A DNA stretch of 64,000 nt from assembly GCF_039696035.1 (NCBI RefSeq), contig NZ_CP155567.1, forward strand, positions 1,731,001-1,795,000. Direction: 5' to 3'. Below are positions 49,242 through 58,723 of this stretch, piece by piece. The DNA comes from Microbulbifer sp. SAOS-129_SWC. GTDB lineage: Bacteria; Pseudomonadota; Gammaproteobacteria; Pseudomonadales; Cellvibrionaceae. The notes beneath the pieces are model-generated. The model worked only from the letters and a program-made list of their open reading frames with translations. It searched no databases and was not told the origin of the DNA. Position 1 is the first letter of the stretch. Each line of letters starts with the position of its first letter. A program made the position numbers and the translations under genes.

Positions 49242-50012
49242 TCAAAAACTGTCCTTCCAGCGCCTCAGGCAGGCGAATACTTCGACCTCATCAGCACTTT
49301 CCATGCCGCAGTGCCCTGCGGCGCGGTGAGCAACCGCGGGCACATGGCAGCGCAGGAAGGGATTCGTCGCGAGTTCCTCGCCGATGCTGGACGGCAGCGT
49401 GACCCGCTGCTCGGCGCGCAGCGCTTTCACTTCGCTCAGGCGATTGGCAACCGCGCTGTTGCCCGGCTCTGCGGCCTCGGCAAAGCGCAGGTTGGCGAGC
49501 GTGTATTCGTGGGCGCAATACACCAGCGTCTGTGGCGGCAGTGCCGCCAGTTTGCCCAGCGAGGCGTGCATCTGCGCCGGAGTGCCCTCGAACAGGCGCC
49601 CGCAGCCGGCGGCAAACAGGGTGTCGCCGCAAAACAGGTGCTGCCTGTCGCGTCCGTCGCGGGACTCGTGCAGCACCAGCGCCAGGTGATCGAGGGTATG
49701 GCCAGGCACGGCCAGTACCTGCATTGGCATCCCGAGCAGTTCCAGCTGGTCGCCATCGGCGATCGGGTCGGTGACCCCATCGATACTCGCCGGGCCGATG
49801 ACCGGGCACTGGTAGCGCGATCGCAGCTCGGCGATGCCGCCGGTATGATCGTAATGATGGTGGGTGATCAGGATCCCGCTCAGGGGCGTGTCGCCCAGTT
49901 CGGCCATCACCGGCGCGGCGTCGCCGGGATCTACCACCCAGTGCTCCCCGTTACGGGTCAGGTGCCAGATATAATTGTCATTGAAGGCGGGTATCGGGGA
50001 GATTGTGAGCAT
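49242..50012 (-). CDS. gloB: Hydroxyacylglutathione hydrolase (glyoxalase II)
   Basis: The 256-residue metallo-beta-lactamase-fold protein has the zinc motif THHHYDHTGG, PGHTLDH, CGDTLFAAGCGRLFEG and YCAHEYTLANLRFA, plus the C-terminal glutathione-site segment ending RRWKDSF. It hydrolyses S-lactoylglutathione to lactate and glutathione in methylglyoxal detoxification. The opening ISPIPAFNDNYIW is characteristic. It is divergent from the YafS-like methyltransferase, as in E. coli and Pseudomonas. Confidence 0.96.
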   Translation of the reverse strand: MLTISPIPAFNDNYIWHLTRNGEHWVVDPGDAAPVMAELGDTPLSGILITHHHYDHTGGIAELRSRYQCPVIGPASIDGVTDPIADGDQLELLGMPMQVLAVPGHTLDHLALVLHESRDGRDRQHLFCGDTLFAAGCGRLFEGTPAQMHASLGKLAALPPQTLVYCAHEYTLANLRFAEAAEPGNSAVANRLSEVKALRAEQRVTLPSSIGEELATNPFLRCHVPAVAHRAAGHCGMESADEVEVFACLRRWKDSF

Positions 50013-50200
50013 TTTCGCGGCCCGTTAATCTAGTTGCCGTAACCATAACATAGGGTTGTGAGCGTGGCGGTGGCCGAAGGCACAGCGCTACGGCGCTAGT
50101 GTATTGTTGTGGCAATGGTACAGAGCTTAAAACGCATGTTTCAACCGGGAGGCTTTCTGTAGACTCCAGGTATGTTGATTCGCGGTCTGCGGGAGAAATT

Positions 50201-50986
50201 ATGGCGAGTAAAACCAGGCGGGAGAGCGGGCAGGTGCCAGTGCTGGAGGATTCGTGCCAGGCGCTGTCCCACTGGTTCGCCAGCAATCTGGGCCAGGAGA
50301 TACTATCCCAGCAGCTGGCATTGGCTCAGCCGCTGGTGGAGCGCCTGTTCGGCTATCACCTGATGCAAGCGGGTGTCACCAGTGCCGTGGATTTCGCTGC
50401 GTGCAGTCGTATCAACCACCGTTTCCGCTTCAGCGCCAGCGCGCAGCAGGCCGGTGCGGCGCTGGTGGAGTTCGAGCAGCTGCCGCTACCGTCCGAATCT
50501 ATTGATGTGGCGGTGCTGCACCACCTGCTGGACTTCTCCGCGCAGCCGCACCAGGTGTTGCGTGAAGCGGCGCGAGTATTGATTCCCGGCGGCCACCTGG
50601 TGTTGATCGGCTTTAATCCCTTCTCGCTGCTGGGGCTTTCCCGCCTGCTGTTTTCCGGCGGCGCGCACCAGCGCGGCAACCAGCTGCGCGCGGCGCGGGT
50701 GGCCGACTGGATGCACCTGCTCGACCTGCAGGCGGCCACCATCGAACGCGGTTTTTTCCGGGTACCGCTACAGCAGCGCGAGCTGCTGGCCAAAACCACC
50801 TGGATGGAGCGCTTCGGTGCCCGCTGGCGCTTGCCTTGGGGGGGCTTTTACATCATAGTCGCGCGCAAAGAAGTGGTGCGTATGCGCACCATCAAGCTCA
50901 ACTGGCGCGGTGAGCGCAAGCCGGCGCTGACCGCGGTGCCGAGCAGCTCGCGGGTGGCAACACCCCGGCGTCACCACAAAGACTGA
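50201..50986 (+). CDS. YafS-like SAM-dependent methyltransferase
   Basis: The ATG at 50201 with GGGAG upstream gives 261 residues. The core is a class I methyltransferase with a degenerate motif I region ([14 protein letters not shown]). A methyltransferase-11-type stretch follows ([20 protein letters not shown], then [24 protein letters not shown]). Between gloB and rnhA it matches E. coli yafS in position. The substrate is unknown. The C-terminal tail is basic and probably unstructured. Confidence 0.85.
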   Translation: MASKTRRESGQVPVLEDSCQALSHWFASNLGQEILSQQLALAQPLVERLFGYHLMQAGVTSAVDFAACSRINHRFRFSASAQQAGAALVEFEQLPLPSESIDVAVLHHLLDFSAQPHQVLREAARVLIPGGHLVLIGFNPFSLLGLSRLLFSGGAHQRGNQLRAARVADWMHLLDLQAATIERGFFRVPLQQRELLAKTTWMERFGARWRLPWGGFYIIVARKEVVRMRTIKLNWRGERKPALTAVPSSSRVATPRRHHKD

Positions 50987-51042
50987 ATAGATCACTTGCG
51001 GCCGCCATCGGGCGGCGCCCGCGCGACAAAAAAGCAATCATC

Positions 51043-51480
51043 TTGAAAGAAATCACTATTTATACCGACGGCGCCTGCCGCGGCAATCCCGGCCCCGGTG
51101 GCTGGGGCGCGCTGCTGGTATTTGGCGACAAGGAGCTGGAGCTGTGCGGCGGCGAGGCTCACACCACCAATAACCGTATGGAATTGCTGGCCGCAATCCG
51201 CGCGCTGGCAGCGCTCAAACAGCGTTGCCGGGTGGATCTGCACACCGATTCCCAGTATCTGCGCCAAGGCATTACCAGCTGGATTCACAACTGGAAGAAG
51301 AATGGCTGGAAGACCGCGAGTAAAAAGCCGGTGAAAAACGCTGATCTGTGGCGTGAGCTGGAAGAAGGTATCGCCGATCACGAAGTGCACTGGCACTGGG
51401 TGAAGGGCCACGCCGGGCATCCCGGAAACGAGCGTGCCGACCAACTCGCCAATCGCGGTATCGACGAACTGAACGCTTGA
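51043..51480 (+). CDS. rnhA: Ribonuclease HI
   Basis: A TTG start gives 145 residues, the typical length. The catalytic carboxylates are all in place: Asp in [11 protein letters not shown], Glu in [10 protein letters not shown], Asp in HTDSQYL and Asp in NERADQLAN. It degrades the RNA strand of RNA-DNA hybrids. The ribosome-binding site is weak, consistent with low expression or coupling to the upstream gene. dnaQ begins 10 bases after the stop. Confidence 0.96.
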   Translation: MKEITIYTDGACRGNPGPGGWGALLVFGDKELELCGGEAHTTNNRMELLAAIRALAALKQRCRVDLHTDSQYLRQGITSWIHNWKKNGWKTASKKPVKNADLWRELEEGIADHEVHWHWVKGHAGHPGNERADQLANRGIDELNA

Positions 51481-51490
51481 GGAGCTGACA

Positions 51491-52216
51491 ATGCGACAGG
51501 TTGTCCTGGATACGGAAACCACGGGCCTGGACCCGAAGAGCGGGCATCGGATTATCGAAATCGGCTGTGTGGAACTGGTCAATCGCAAGCTCACCGGCCG
51601 CCACTACCACCAGTACATCAACCCGCAGCGGGAAGTGGATGACGGGGCCATCGAGGTGCACGGCATCACCAATGAATTCCTGGTGGACAAGCCGGTATTT
51701 GCGCAGGTCGCGGACGATTTCATGGCGTTCTGCGAGGGTGCCGAGCTGGTGATTCACAACGCACCGTTCGACGTCGGCTTTATCGACTGGGAGCTGAAGC
51801 GCCTCGGCAGCCCGCGCTGGCAGAACGTTGCCGCGCACTGCAGTGTGCTGGATACCCTGGCAATGGCGCGGGAAAAGCACCCGGGGCAGAAAAACAACCT
51901 GGACGCGCTGTGCAAGCGCTATTTTGTCGATAATTCCCAGCGCGACCTGCACGGGGCATTACTCGATGCGGAGATTCTCGCCGACGTCTACCTGATGATG
52001 ACCGGCGGTCAGACCGACCTGGCGCTGGCTCAGGGGAGCGAACAGCAGTCTGGAGATGACGAAAGCGCGCAGCGCGATACGTCGCCCGGCGCCATCTACC
52101 GCCTGTCCTCCGACCGCCTGCCGCTGGCGGTGATCGGTGCAACGGCGGAAGAGACGGGAGCGCATGAAGAAATGCTGGCGACTCTGCACAAGTCTGCGGG
52201 AAAACACTTCTGGTAG
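51491..52216 (+). CDS. dnaQ: DNA polymerase III epsilon subunit (3'-5' proofreading exonuclease)
   Basis: The 241-residue protein has DEDDh exonuclease motifs: ExoI DTETTGLDP, ExoII HNAPFDVGFIDWEL and ExoIII HGALLDAEILADVYL. A C-terminal clamp-interaction region includes GGQTDLAL. It proofreads DNA synthesis as part of the Pol III core. GAGGAG lies upstream. It follows rnhA in the conserved rnhA-dnaQ pair, and a bidirectional terminator follows. Confidence 0.96.
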   Translation: MRQVVLDTETTGLDPKSGHRIIEIGCVELVNRKLTGRHYHQYINPQREVDDGAIEVHGITNEFLVDKPVFAQVADDFMAFCEGAELVIHNAPFDVGFIDWELKRLGSPRWQNVAAHCSVLDTLAMAREKHPGQKNNLDALCKRYFVDNSQRDLHGALLDAEILADVYLMMTGGQTDLALAQGSEQQSGDDESAQRDTSPGAIYRLSSDRLPLAVIGATAEETGAHEEMLATLHKSAGKHFW

Positions 52217-52245
52217 AGCGCGCCAAGACATTAGCGCGGTAAAAC

Positions 52246-52275
52246 AAAAAAGCGGGCCAATTGGCCCGCTTTTTT
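52246..52275. terminator. Bidirectional terminator between dnaQ and nhaB
   Basis: A perfect 30-base palindrome of the form A6-GCGGGCCAA then TTGGCCCGC-T6 lies between the convergent stops. Confidence 0.93.
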
Positions 52276-52289
52276 GTTGGTGCCTGACT

Positions 52290-53828
52290 TTAAGGCAGCA
52301 GGTAGATCACCGCTGCCAGAGCCACCAGGCTCAGTATCAGGGTGTAGGGCAGGGCCATCAGTACCATGCGGCCGTAAGACAGGCGGATCAGCGGTGCCAG
52401 TGCCGAAGTCAGCAGGAACAGGAAGGCCGCCTGGCCGTTGGGTGTGGCCACGCTGGGCAGGTTGGTGCCGGAATTGATCGCGACGGCCAGCTGGTCGAAG
52501 TGCTGGCGAGTGATCTCGCCTGCATCCAGCGCCGCCTTCACCTCGTTGATATACACCGTGGCCACGAACACGTTGTCGCTGATCATCGACAACAGGCCGT
52601 TGGCCAGAAACAGCATGCCCGGCTGGTGCTCGGTTTCCAGCCCCAAAACGAAATGCGTTACCGGCGAGAACAGGTGCTGCTCGTGGATCACCGCCACGAT
52701 CGCGAAGAACACCACCAGTAGTGCGGTAAACGGCAGTGCCTCTTCAAAGGCGTGGCCGATACGCGCTTCCTGAACCACGCCGTTGAAGGCGGTCAGCAGG
52801 ACGATCACCAGCAGGCCGATCAGCCCCACCTCGGCTACGTGAAAGGCCAGTGCCAGCACCAGAATCATCGCAACCACGCCCTGCACCCAGAGTTCGGTGA
52901 CCTCAGCCGTAGTGCGTTTCTGCTCCTGCTCTTTGGCGGAGTTCAGCAGTACGTCGCGCACTGCTGTCGGCAGCTTGGCGCCGTAGCCACACAGGCCGGT
53001 CTTCTCTACCAGAATGCAGGTAACCAGCCCCGCAACCAGCGCCGGCATGGTGACCGGGGCCATATTGATGAAGAACTCGACAAAGTGCCAGCCGGCTTTT
53101 TCCGCGATTAGCAGGTTCTGGGGTTCGCCCACCAGTGTGCACACGCCGCCGATCGCAGTACCCACGGCGCCGTGCATGATCAGGCTGCGCAGGAAAGCGC
53201 GGAACTGATCCAGGTCTTCGCGGTGGTATTCCACCACCTGGTTGTCATCACAGTGGTCGTGATCGTCCTGGTGGTGGGGGCGGTTGCTCGCTACCCGGTG
53301 GTAGACCGCATAAAAGCCGACCGCGACGGTAATCAGTACCGCAGTAACGGTCAGTGCGTCGAGAAAAGCGGACAGCACTGCGGCGACGCTGCAGAACAGC
53401 AGTGACAGCAGTGTTTTGGAACGCACACCGATCAGGATCTTGGTGAACACGAACAGCAGCAGGTTCTTCATGAAGTAGATGCCGGCCACCATAAACATCA
53501 GCAGCAGGATGACCTCAAAGCTGTCGGTCACCTCGTGGTAGACCGCCTCGGGTGTGGTCATGCCCAGCAGAACGGCTTCGATGGCCAGCAGGCCGCCCGG
53601 TTGCAGCGGGTAGCACTTGAGGGCCATGGCGAGGGTGAAGATAAACTCGGCAATCAGTGCCCAGCCGGTAAGGAAGGGACCGGCGGTATACAGCAGCAGT
53701 GGATTGGCGAACAGAAACAGGATAATCGTCAGCTTGTACCAGTCGGGCGCCTCGCCAAGAAAGTTATCGGCGAGGGCGCGGCCGAAGCCGCTGCCGGAAG
53801 CTGTCAGAGTATTATTGTAAGTATTCAT
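52290..53828 (-). CDS. nhaB: Na+/H+ antiporter NhaB
   Basis: The 512-residue protein has about 12 transmembrane helices and an N-terminal region typical of NhaB ([21 protein letters not shown]). [28 protein letters not shown] and [19 protein letters not shown] are conserved segments. It exports Na+ in exchange for protons. A His/Asp-rich cytoplasmic loop lies at about 185-197. The gene has a long structured leader (53843-53970), and its position next to fimL matches Pseudomonas. Confidence 0.94.
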   Translation of the reverse strand: MNTYNNTLTASGSGFGRALADNFLGEAPDWYKLTIILFLFANPLLLYTAGPFLTGWALIAEFIFTLAMALKCYPLQPGGLLAIEAVLLGMTTPEAVYHEVTDSFEVILLLMFMVAGIYFMKNLLLFVFTKILIGVRSKTLLSLLFCSVAAVLSAFLDALTVTAVLITVAVGFYAVYHRVASNRPHHQDDHDHCDDNQVVEYHREDLDQFRAFLRSLIMHGAVGTAIGGVCTLVGEPQNLLIAEKAGWHFVEFFINMAPVTMPALVAGLVTCILVEKTGLCGYGAKLPTAVRDVLLNSAKEQEQKRTTAEVTELWVQGVVAMILVLALAFHVAEVGLIGLLVIVLLTAFNGVVQEARIGHAFEEALPFTALLVVFFAIVAVIHEQHLFSPVTHFVLGLETEHQPGMLFLANGLLSMISDNVFVATVYINEVKAALDAGEITRQHFDQLAVAINSGTNLPSVATPNGQAAFLFLLTSALAPLIRLSYGRMVLMALPYTLILSLVALAAVIYLLP

Positions 53829-53842
53829 TTATTGGTTTACTT

Positions 53843-53970
53843 CCTTGGTTGTTGATCCGGTCGGCGAATGCTTTCTCCCCCGCATCCGCCGGCCGAGTAG
53901 GTACCGCTGTCAGGTGCCGACGCCGCGCGCGCGTCAGTCCGGGTTGCACAGCGACTCGTCGCCCGCCATG
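53843..53970 (-). promoter_or_regulatory. Structured 5' leader of nhaB, candidate cis-regulatory RNA
   Basis: On the minus strand several hairpins precede nhaB. The best is GGCGGATGC with GCATTCGCC (plus-strand 53863-53871 and 53882-53890), nine pairs around a 10-base loop, extended by CCGG pairs past one mismatch. A GACGC/GCGTC hairpin (53919-53935), a GGCACC/GGTACC hairpin and a GCGAC/GTCGC hairpin lie further 5'. The Shine-Dalgarno AAGGAAG follows about 17 bases after the last stem. It does not match a riboswitch I can name. Confidence 0.4.
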
Positions 53971-54224
53971 CAAAGCTGTCATACCTGTACCGAACGCTAC
54001 CCCGTTTGCGGGAAAATTCAAGTGGTTTTGCCGGTGGCTTGCCGCGGCGAGCGGATTTGTCGATTGGTCGATGGAATTTGTTCGCGTAAAGGTGGAATCT
54101 TGGCGGGTTTGGTATAAATTGCCCCATGATCTGGGCGATTGCGGCCACAGAGGTCGATTTTTGTACAGAGGATTGTGCGGCCCGCACAGGTCTATTGTGG
54201 GAAGTGTATAGCGGTGTGTAGGCG
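53971..54224. other. Promoter region between nhaB and fimL
   Basis: No gene is seen. The part near fimL is less GC-rich and contains a GGTATAAATT stretch (about 54110-54119) that could hold a -10 box for fimL. Confidence 0.35.
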
Positions 54225-55922
54225 GTGACTGAATTGCGCGAAATCAACCTGACATCTGTCAATCTGGTAAAAGACGAGCTGGTGGCTTCTGTGGAGAGCG
54301 CCACGAGCCAGTTGGACCAGTTTGCGGCAGATAACAATAACAAGCAGGCCCTGGAGCATTGCCTGGCGGCGTTGCGCCAGGTCAGCGGTGTGCTGCAGAT
54401 GGTACAGTTGCACGCGGGTGAACTGATCGCGCAGGAGATGCTGGCGGCGCTGGCAGACCTGCAGGAGGGGCGCCAGGAAGCGACCGGCGATGTCATGGAA
54501 GGACTGGGAACCGGCTTCTATGTGCTGACCCGTTACCTCGATTTCGTCCAGAACCGGGCCAGTGCGCGCCCGGAGCTGCTGATTCCCTATATCAATAACC
54601 TGCGCTCGGCGCGCTCGCAGCCGCCGGTGCCGGAGAGTCACTTTTTCCGCTGTCGCCTGGATGCGAGCGTGCCCGGCGCCGTTTCCTCGGCGGTGATGTC
54701 CGAAGATCTCGGCAACTTTGTGCGGCGTTTTCGCCACATGTACCAGGTGGGGCTGCTGGCGCTGCTACAGGGCAAGCCGTGCAAGCCGGCCTACACGATG
54801 ATGGCGCGGGCGCTGCAGCGCATCGCCAGTATCTCTGCGGGGCGTCCCAACGGTCGACTGTGGGCGGTGGCTGGTGCCGCGCTGGGTGGTATGGCGTCGC
54901 GGGAAATGCATCTGAACCGCTCGCGCGTGATGGTCTTCAGTATGCTCGATCGGCGCCTGCGCACGCTGCAGAAGCAAGGTGATGCGGTACTGGATCAGCC
55001 GGCGCCGCCGGTGTTGCTGAAAGAGTGCCTCTACTGGCTGGCGCTGTCCGCACCCGGCGGCCTGGGGGCGCGGATGCTCGAGGCTTTCTCCGCATCCGCA
55101 CTCGGATATAGCGAGGAGGAGCTGGAACGCGAGCGGGCGAGCCTGGGCGGGCCCGGCGCTACCGCAATCAGCGCTGTGGCCGGCGCGCTGGATGAGGAAC
55201 TCACCGGCGTGCGGCGCATGCTCGACGATGTCGAGACCGTCGGCATGACCGGCCTCGATGAGGAGGGCGGTCTGGCCGGCACCCTGCTGCGTATCGCCAG
55301 CATTCTCAGCCTGCTCAATTTCCGCCGCGTGGGCGATGGCCTGCGCAGTGCAGTGCACGAGTATCGCAGCAGTGCCGGCGCCGGTGGCGCCGCCGCGGAA
55401 GCGGCACTGCAGACGCTCACCGCCCAGGTACTGATGGTCGACAGCACCATCCGCGCCCTGCGCCAGAGTTCCAGTATCGATGTGGACGAATTCGGCCACG
55501 CCGACGTGGCACTCGAGCACAGCCAGCTGGCCGAGGCCGAGGTTGCGGTATTGAAGGAGGCAGAATCTGGCCTGTCGCTGATCAAGCGGGCGCTGGCCTC
55601 CTACGCCGAATCCGAGTTCGACCACGGCCATATCCGCAATGTCTCCACCACCCTCAATTCCGTGCGTGGCGGCCTGGTGGTACTGAACCTGCGCCGCGCC
55701 GCTGCCGTGGTAGAGCGCCTGGCCGACTTCGTCGAAGCGGTCATGGACCAGCGCGAGGCAGCGCCGGCCATCGAGCAGTCGCTGGAAATCTTTGCCGATG
55801 CCATCATCAGCCTCGAGTACTATCTGGGCGAGGTGAAACTGCACCGCCAGGCCGACGTGCAGTCGCTCAACCTGGCGGTGGAGAGTCTCGGCGCGCTGGG
55901 CTATCCCGTCGAGGTGGCCTGA
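54225..55922 (+). CDS. fimL: FimL-like regulator (ChpA N-terminal domain homologue)
   Basis: A GTG start gives 565 residues, close to the roughly 560 of Pseudomonas FimL. The protein is helical throughout and resembles the N-terminal Hpt-array part of ChpA. It has no HxxKG phosphotransfer motif, as reported for FimL. Gene order nhaB-fimL-nudC matches P. aeruginosa PA1820-PA1823. FimL promotes type IV pilus assembly and adenylate cyclase (CyaB)-Vfr signalling. The call rests on gene order and length more than on a diagnostic motif. Confidence 0.75.
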   Translation: MTELREINLTSVNLVKDELVASVESATSQLDQFAADNNNKQALEHCLAALRQVSGVLQMVQLHAGELIAQEMLAALADLQEGRQEATGDVMEGLGTGFYVLTRYLDFVQNRASARPELLIPYINNLRSARSQPPVPESHFFRCRLDASVPGAVSSAVMSEDLGNFVRRFRHMYQVGLLALLQGKPCKPAYTMMARALQRIASISAGRPNGRLWAVAGAALGGMASREMHLNRSRVMVFSMLDRRLRTLQKQGDAVLDQPAPPVLLKECLYWLALSAPGGLGARMLEAFSASALGYSEEELERERASLGGPGATAISAVAGALDEELTGVRRMLDDVETVGMTGLDEEGGLAGTLLRIASILSLLNFRRVGDGLRSAVHEYRSSAGAGGAAAEAALQTLTAQVLMVDSTIRALRQSSSIDVDEFGHADVALEHSQLAEAEVAVLKEAESGLSLIKRALASYAESEFDHGHIRNVSTTLNSVRGGLVVLNLRRAAAVVERLADFVEAVMDQREAAPAIEQSLEIFADAIISLEYYLGEVKLHRQADVQSLNLAVESLGALGYPVEVA

Positions 55923-55935
55923 TCCGGAGGTAGCC

Positions 55936-56748
55936 GTGAGCCAAGAATTCGTGCCCGCCGGCAGTGTGCGGCCGGCACCGGCATTCCAATGTCATATCAT
56001 CGTCGCCGAAGGGCAGATACTGTTCCGCGCCGGCCGCTTTGTGCTCGGCGAATTGCCGCTGCCGGCGGCGCAGGTGGCCGGCAGCCACTATCTGGGGGAG
56101 TTGGGTGGGCGCCCCTGCGGGGTGCACCGGCTGGCGGAACCCTTGGCAGTGGCCGGCTGTGAGTGGCGCGGCCTGCGCAGCCTGCTGGGGGCCGAGGACG
56201 AATTGCACTTCGCCCTCGCCGGGCGCGCCATGCAGGTGGCGAGCTGGGACCGCGATCACCGCTTCTGCGGCCGCTGCGGCGCAGCGACCAGGGACCACCC
56301 GCGCGATCGCGCGCGGGTCTGTCCGCAGTGCGAGCTGGTGGTATACCCGCGCATTTCCCCCTGTGTCATCATGTTAGTCACCCGCGGTGAGCATTGCCTG
56401 CTGGCGCGCCACGCGCACCACCGTCACGGCCTGTATACCGCGCTGGCCGGCTTTATCGAGCCGGGCGAGAGTGCCGAACAGGCGTTGGCGCGGGAGGTGC
56501 AGGAGGAGGTCAGTGTGGTTGTGGGTGGCTGCCGCTATATCGGCAGTCAGCCGTGGCCTTTCCCCGGCCAGCTGATGCTGGGATACCTGGCCGAATGGGC
56601 CGGCGGTGAGCCGGCGCCAGACCGCGATGAGATCGCCGAGGCGGACTGGTATCACTGGCGGCAGCTACCGGAGCTGCTGCCGCCGCCGCAGACGCTGTCC
56701 GGCCAGCTGATCCAGACCTTCGTTGACGAGAATAACAATCGCCAGTGA
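55936..56748 (+). CDS. nudC: NAD+ diphosphatase (NADH pyrophosphatase)
   Basis: A GTG start after GGAGG gives 270 residues. The zinc ribbon CGRCGAATRDHPRD...CPQC sits at about 111-136. The Nudix box GFIEPGESAEQALAREVQEE is at about 175, followed by the NudC-specific SQPWPFP motif. It hydrolyses NADH/NAD+ to NMN(H) and AMP and can remove NAD caps from RNA. It follows fimL in the conserved order. Confidence 0.94.
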   Translation: MSQEFVPAGSVRPAPAFQCHIIVAEGQILFRAGRFVLGELPLPAAQVAGSHYLGELGGRPCGVHRLAEPLAVAGCEWRGLRSLLGAEDELHFALAGRAMQVASWDRDHRFCGRCGAATRDHPRDRARVCPQCELVVYPRISPCVIMLVTRGEHCLLARHAHHRHGLYTALAGFIEPGESAEQALAREVQEEVSVVVGGCRYIGSQPWPFPGQLMLGYLAEWAGGEPAPDRDEIAEADWYHWRQLPELLPPPQTLSGQLIQTFVDENNNRQ

Positions 56749-56784
56749 CCCGGCCACTGTCGGGCAAATGGAGTCGAGCAAACC

Positions 56785-57435
56785 ATGTATATCGCCATAA
56801 CCTTTCTGATTGCACTGATTGCCTTGCTGCTGGTGTTCTGGGGCGGGCGCATTTTGACTAACGGCCGCTGGATCCTGGGCTTTATCCGTGGTGCCATCGG
56901 CCTGGCCCTGCTGGGCGGCGCGCTGCTGATTGTCCTGGTGGCCGCGGATGTCTACAGTTACCGCAACCTGGCCAAGGAACACAGTGTCGGTACCGTCTCT
57001 TTCAGCAAGATCGGCGACCAGCACTTCGAGGCCAAGTTCGCCGACGAAGACGGCGTGGCACAGCATTTCGAACTGCATGGCGACCAGTGGCAGCTGGATG
57101 CGCGGATGTTAAAGTGGAAGGGGCCGCTGGCGCGCTGGGGTATTCAGCCGGCCTACCGCCTCGACCGTCTCAGCGGCCGCTACTTGACCCTGCAGGACGA
57201 GCGCAACAAGGAGCGCACCGTGCACCAGCTGGACGGCAGCAACTACGGTGTGGATGTATGGCAGACGCTGCGCAATATCGACAACAAGCTGCCATTGGTA
57301 GACGCGGTCTACGGCAGCGCGACTTTCCTGCCGATGGAAGATGGTGCCGTCTACGAAGTGCTCATCACCCACAGTGGGCTGCTGGCGCGGCCGCTCAACC
57401 AGCAGGCCAGCTCGGCCCTGAATGAGTGGCAATAG
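56785..57435 (+). CDS. Conserved membrane protein of unknown function
   Basis: The 216-residue protein has two N-terminal transmembrane helices (about 1-20 and 33-57) and a soluble beta-rich C-terminal part (about 65-216) containing YRLDRLSGRYLTLQDE. A gene of similar size follows nudC in P. aeruginosa (PA1824), where it has carried an unsupported cation/multidrug efflux pump label. Nothing here looks like a transporter. It may sit in the envelope next to SohB, encoded 54 bases downstream. Confidence 0.72.
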   Translation: MYIAITFLIALIALLLVFWGGRILTNGRWILGFIRGAIGLALLGGALLIVLVAADVYSYRNLAKEHSVGTVSFSKIGDQHFEAKFADEDGVAQHFELHGDQWQLDARMLKWKGPLARWGIQPAYRLDRLSGRYLTLQDERNKERTVHQLDGSNYGVDVWQTLRNIDNKLPLVDAVYGSATFLPMEDGAVYEVLITHSGLLARPLNQQASSALNEWQ

Positions 57436-57489
57436 CCGCAGCAGGCACTCAGTCGTGGACAGATCAACCCCTAGTGAAGTGGAGTAGTA

Positions 57490-58674
57490 GTGGAATTTCT
57501 TATCGAGTATGGACTGTTCCTGGCCAAGGTGGCCACCATCGTGGTGGCGCTGCTGGTGGTGGTGGGCTTCATCGTCGCCAACCGGGAGCATCACAAGGAA
57601 CGGACGCACGGCCATATCAGCGTCACCAACCTCAATGAACGTTTCGAGCACATGAAAGAGACTCTGCTCGAGGCGGTGATGGATAAACACGAATTCACCC
57701 AGCGCCAAAAAAAGCAGGCCAAGGAAAAGAAAGCGCAGGACAAGGCGCTGCACAAAAAACACAAGGCGGATGCCAAGAAGTCGACGCGGGAAAAGGTGCA
57801 GCACGAGCCGCTGGAGTCGACCGAGACCCCGCTGCCGGAACAGGGCGAGGCGGATGCCGAAAGCGGCGAGCGCGACAGCCGCGCGCTGGTCAAAGAGAAA
57901 CCCGCGGGCGAGCGCCGCCGCCTGTTCGTGATGCACTTCGACGGCGACATCAAGGCCAGCGCCCTGTCGCATCTGCGCGAAGAAGTCACCGCGGTATTGC
58001 AGGTCGCCGAGCCCGGCGACGAAGTGATTGTGTGCCTCGAGAGCCCCGGCGGCATGGTGGCCAATTACGGCCTCGCCGCCAGCCAGCTGGCGCGGGTGCG
58101 CAGTGCCGGTATCCAGCTGACTATTGCCGTCGACAAGGTGGCTGCCAGCGGCGGTTACATGATGGCCTGCGTGGCCGACCGTATTCTTGCCGCGCCCTTC
58201 GCCATGCTCGGTTCCATCGGGGTGGTTGCGCAGCTGCCCAACTTCAACCGCCTGTTGAAGCGCCACGACGTGGACTTTGAGCTGTTCACTGCCGGTGCCT
58301 ACAAGCGCACCGTGACCATGTTCGGTGAGAATACGGCCGAGGGTAAGGAAAAATTCCAGAGCGATCTGGAAGAAATACACGCGCTGTTCCAGCATTTTGT
58401 TGCCGAGTACCGGCCGCAGCTGGACGTGGCCAAGGTCGCCACCGGCGAAGTCTGGTTCGGCCAGCGCGCGCTGGACCTGGGCCTGGTGGATGAAATCAAG
58501 ACCTCCGACGAGTATCTCACCGGCTGTGTCGAGAGTGCTGACCTCTACCAGGTGGAGTACAAGGAAAAAACCAATATCGCCAAGCGCTTCGGCCTGGCCG
58601 CCCAGGCTGGCATCGAATCCGCCGCGGCGCGTCTGTTCTCGCGGCTGGAAGCCTGGCGCCACCAGGCGCAGTAG
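57490..58674 (+). CDS. sohB: Inner-membrane serine protease SohB (S49 family)
   Basis: The 394-residue protein has an N-terminal transmembrane helix (about 8-30). A highly charged Lys/Glu-rich region (about 70-135) follows, then an S49 peptidase domain with LESPGGMV, the catalytic Ser in VAASGGYMM (about 220) and Lys in GAYKRTVTMF (about 271). The N-terminal SohB domain is recognisable, although the charged linker is long. It cleaves signal-peptide-like fragments in the periplasm. Confidence 0.92.
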   Translation: MEFLIEYGLFLAKVATIVVALLVVVGFIVANREHHKERTHGHISVTNLNERFEHMKETLLEAVMDKHEFTQRQKKQAKEKKAQDKALHKKHKADAKKSTREKVQHEPLESTETPLPEQGEADAESGERDSRALVKEKPAGERRRLFVMHFDGDIKASALSHLREEVTAVLQVAEPGDEVIVCLESPGGMVANYGLAASQLARVRSAGIQLTIAVDKVAASGGYMMACVADRILAAPFAMLGSIGVVAQLPNFNRLLKRHDVDFELFTAGAYKRTVTMFGENTAEGKEKFQSDLEEIHALFQHFVAEYRPQLDVAKVATGEVWFGQRALDLGLVDEIKTSDEYLTGCVESADLYQVEYKEKTNIAKRFGLAAQAGIESAAARLFSRLEAWRHQAQ

Positions 58675-58723
58675 CCGATTGCCACAGGACCGTTTTCGGG
58701 CACGGAAATCCGGGAGCAGGAAC

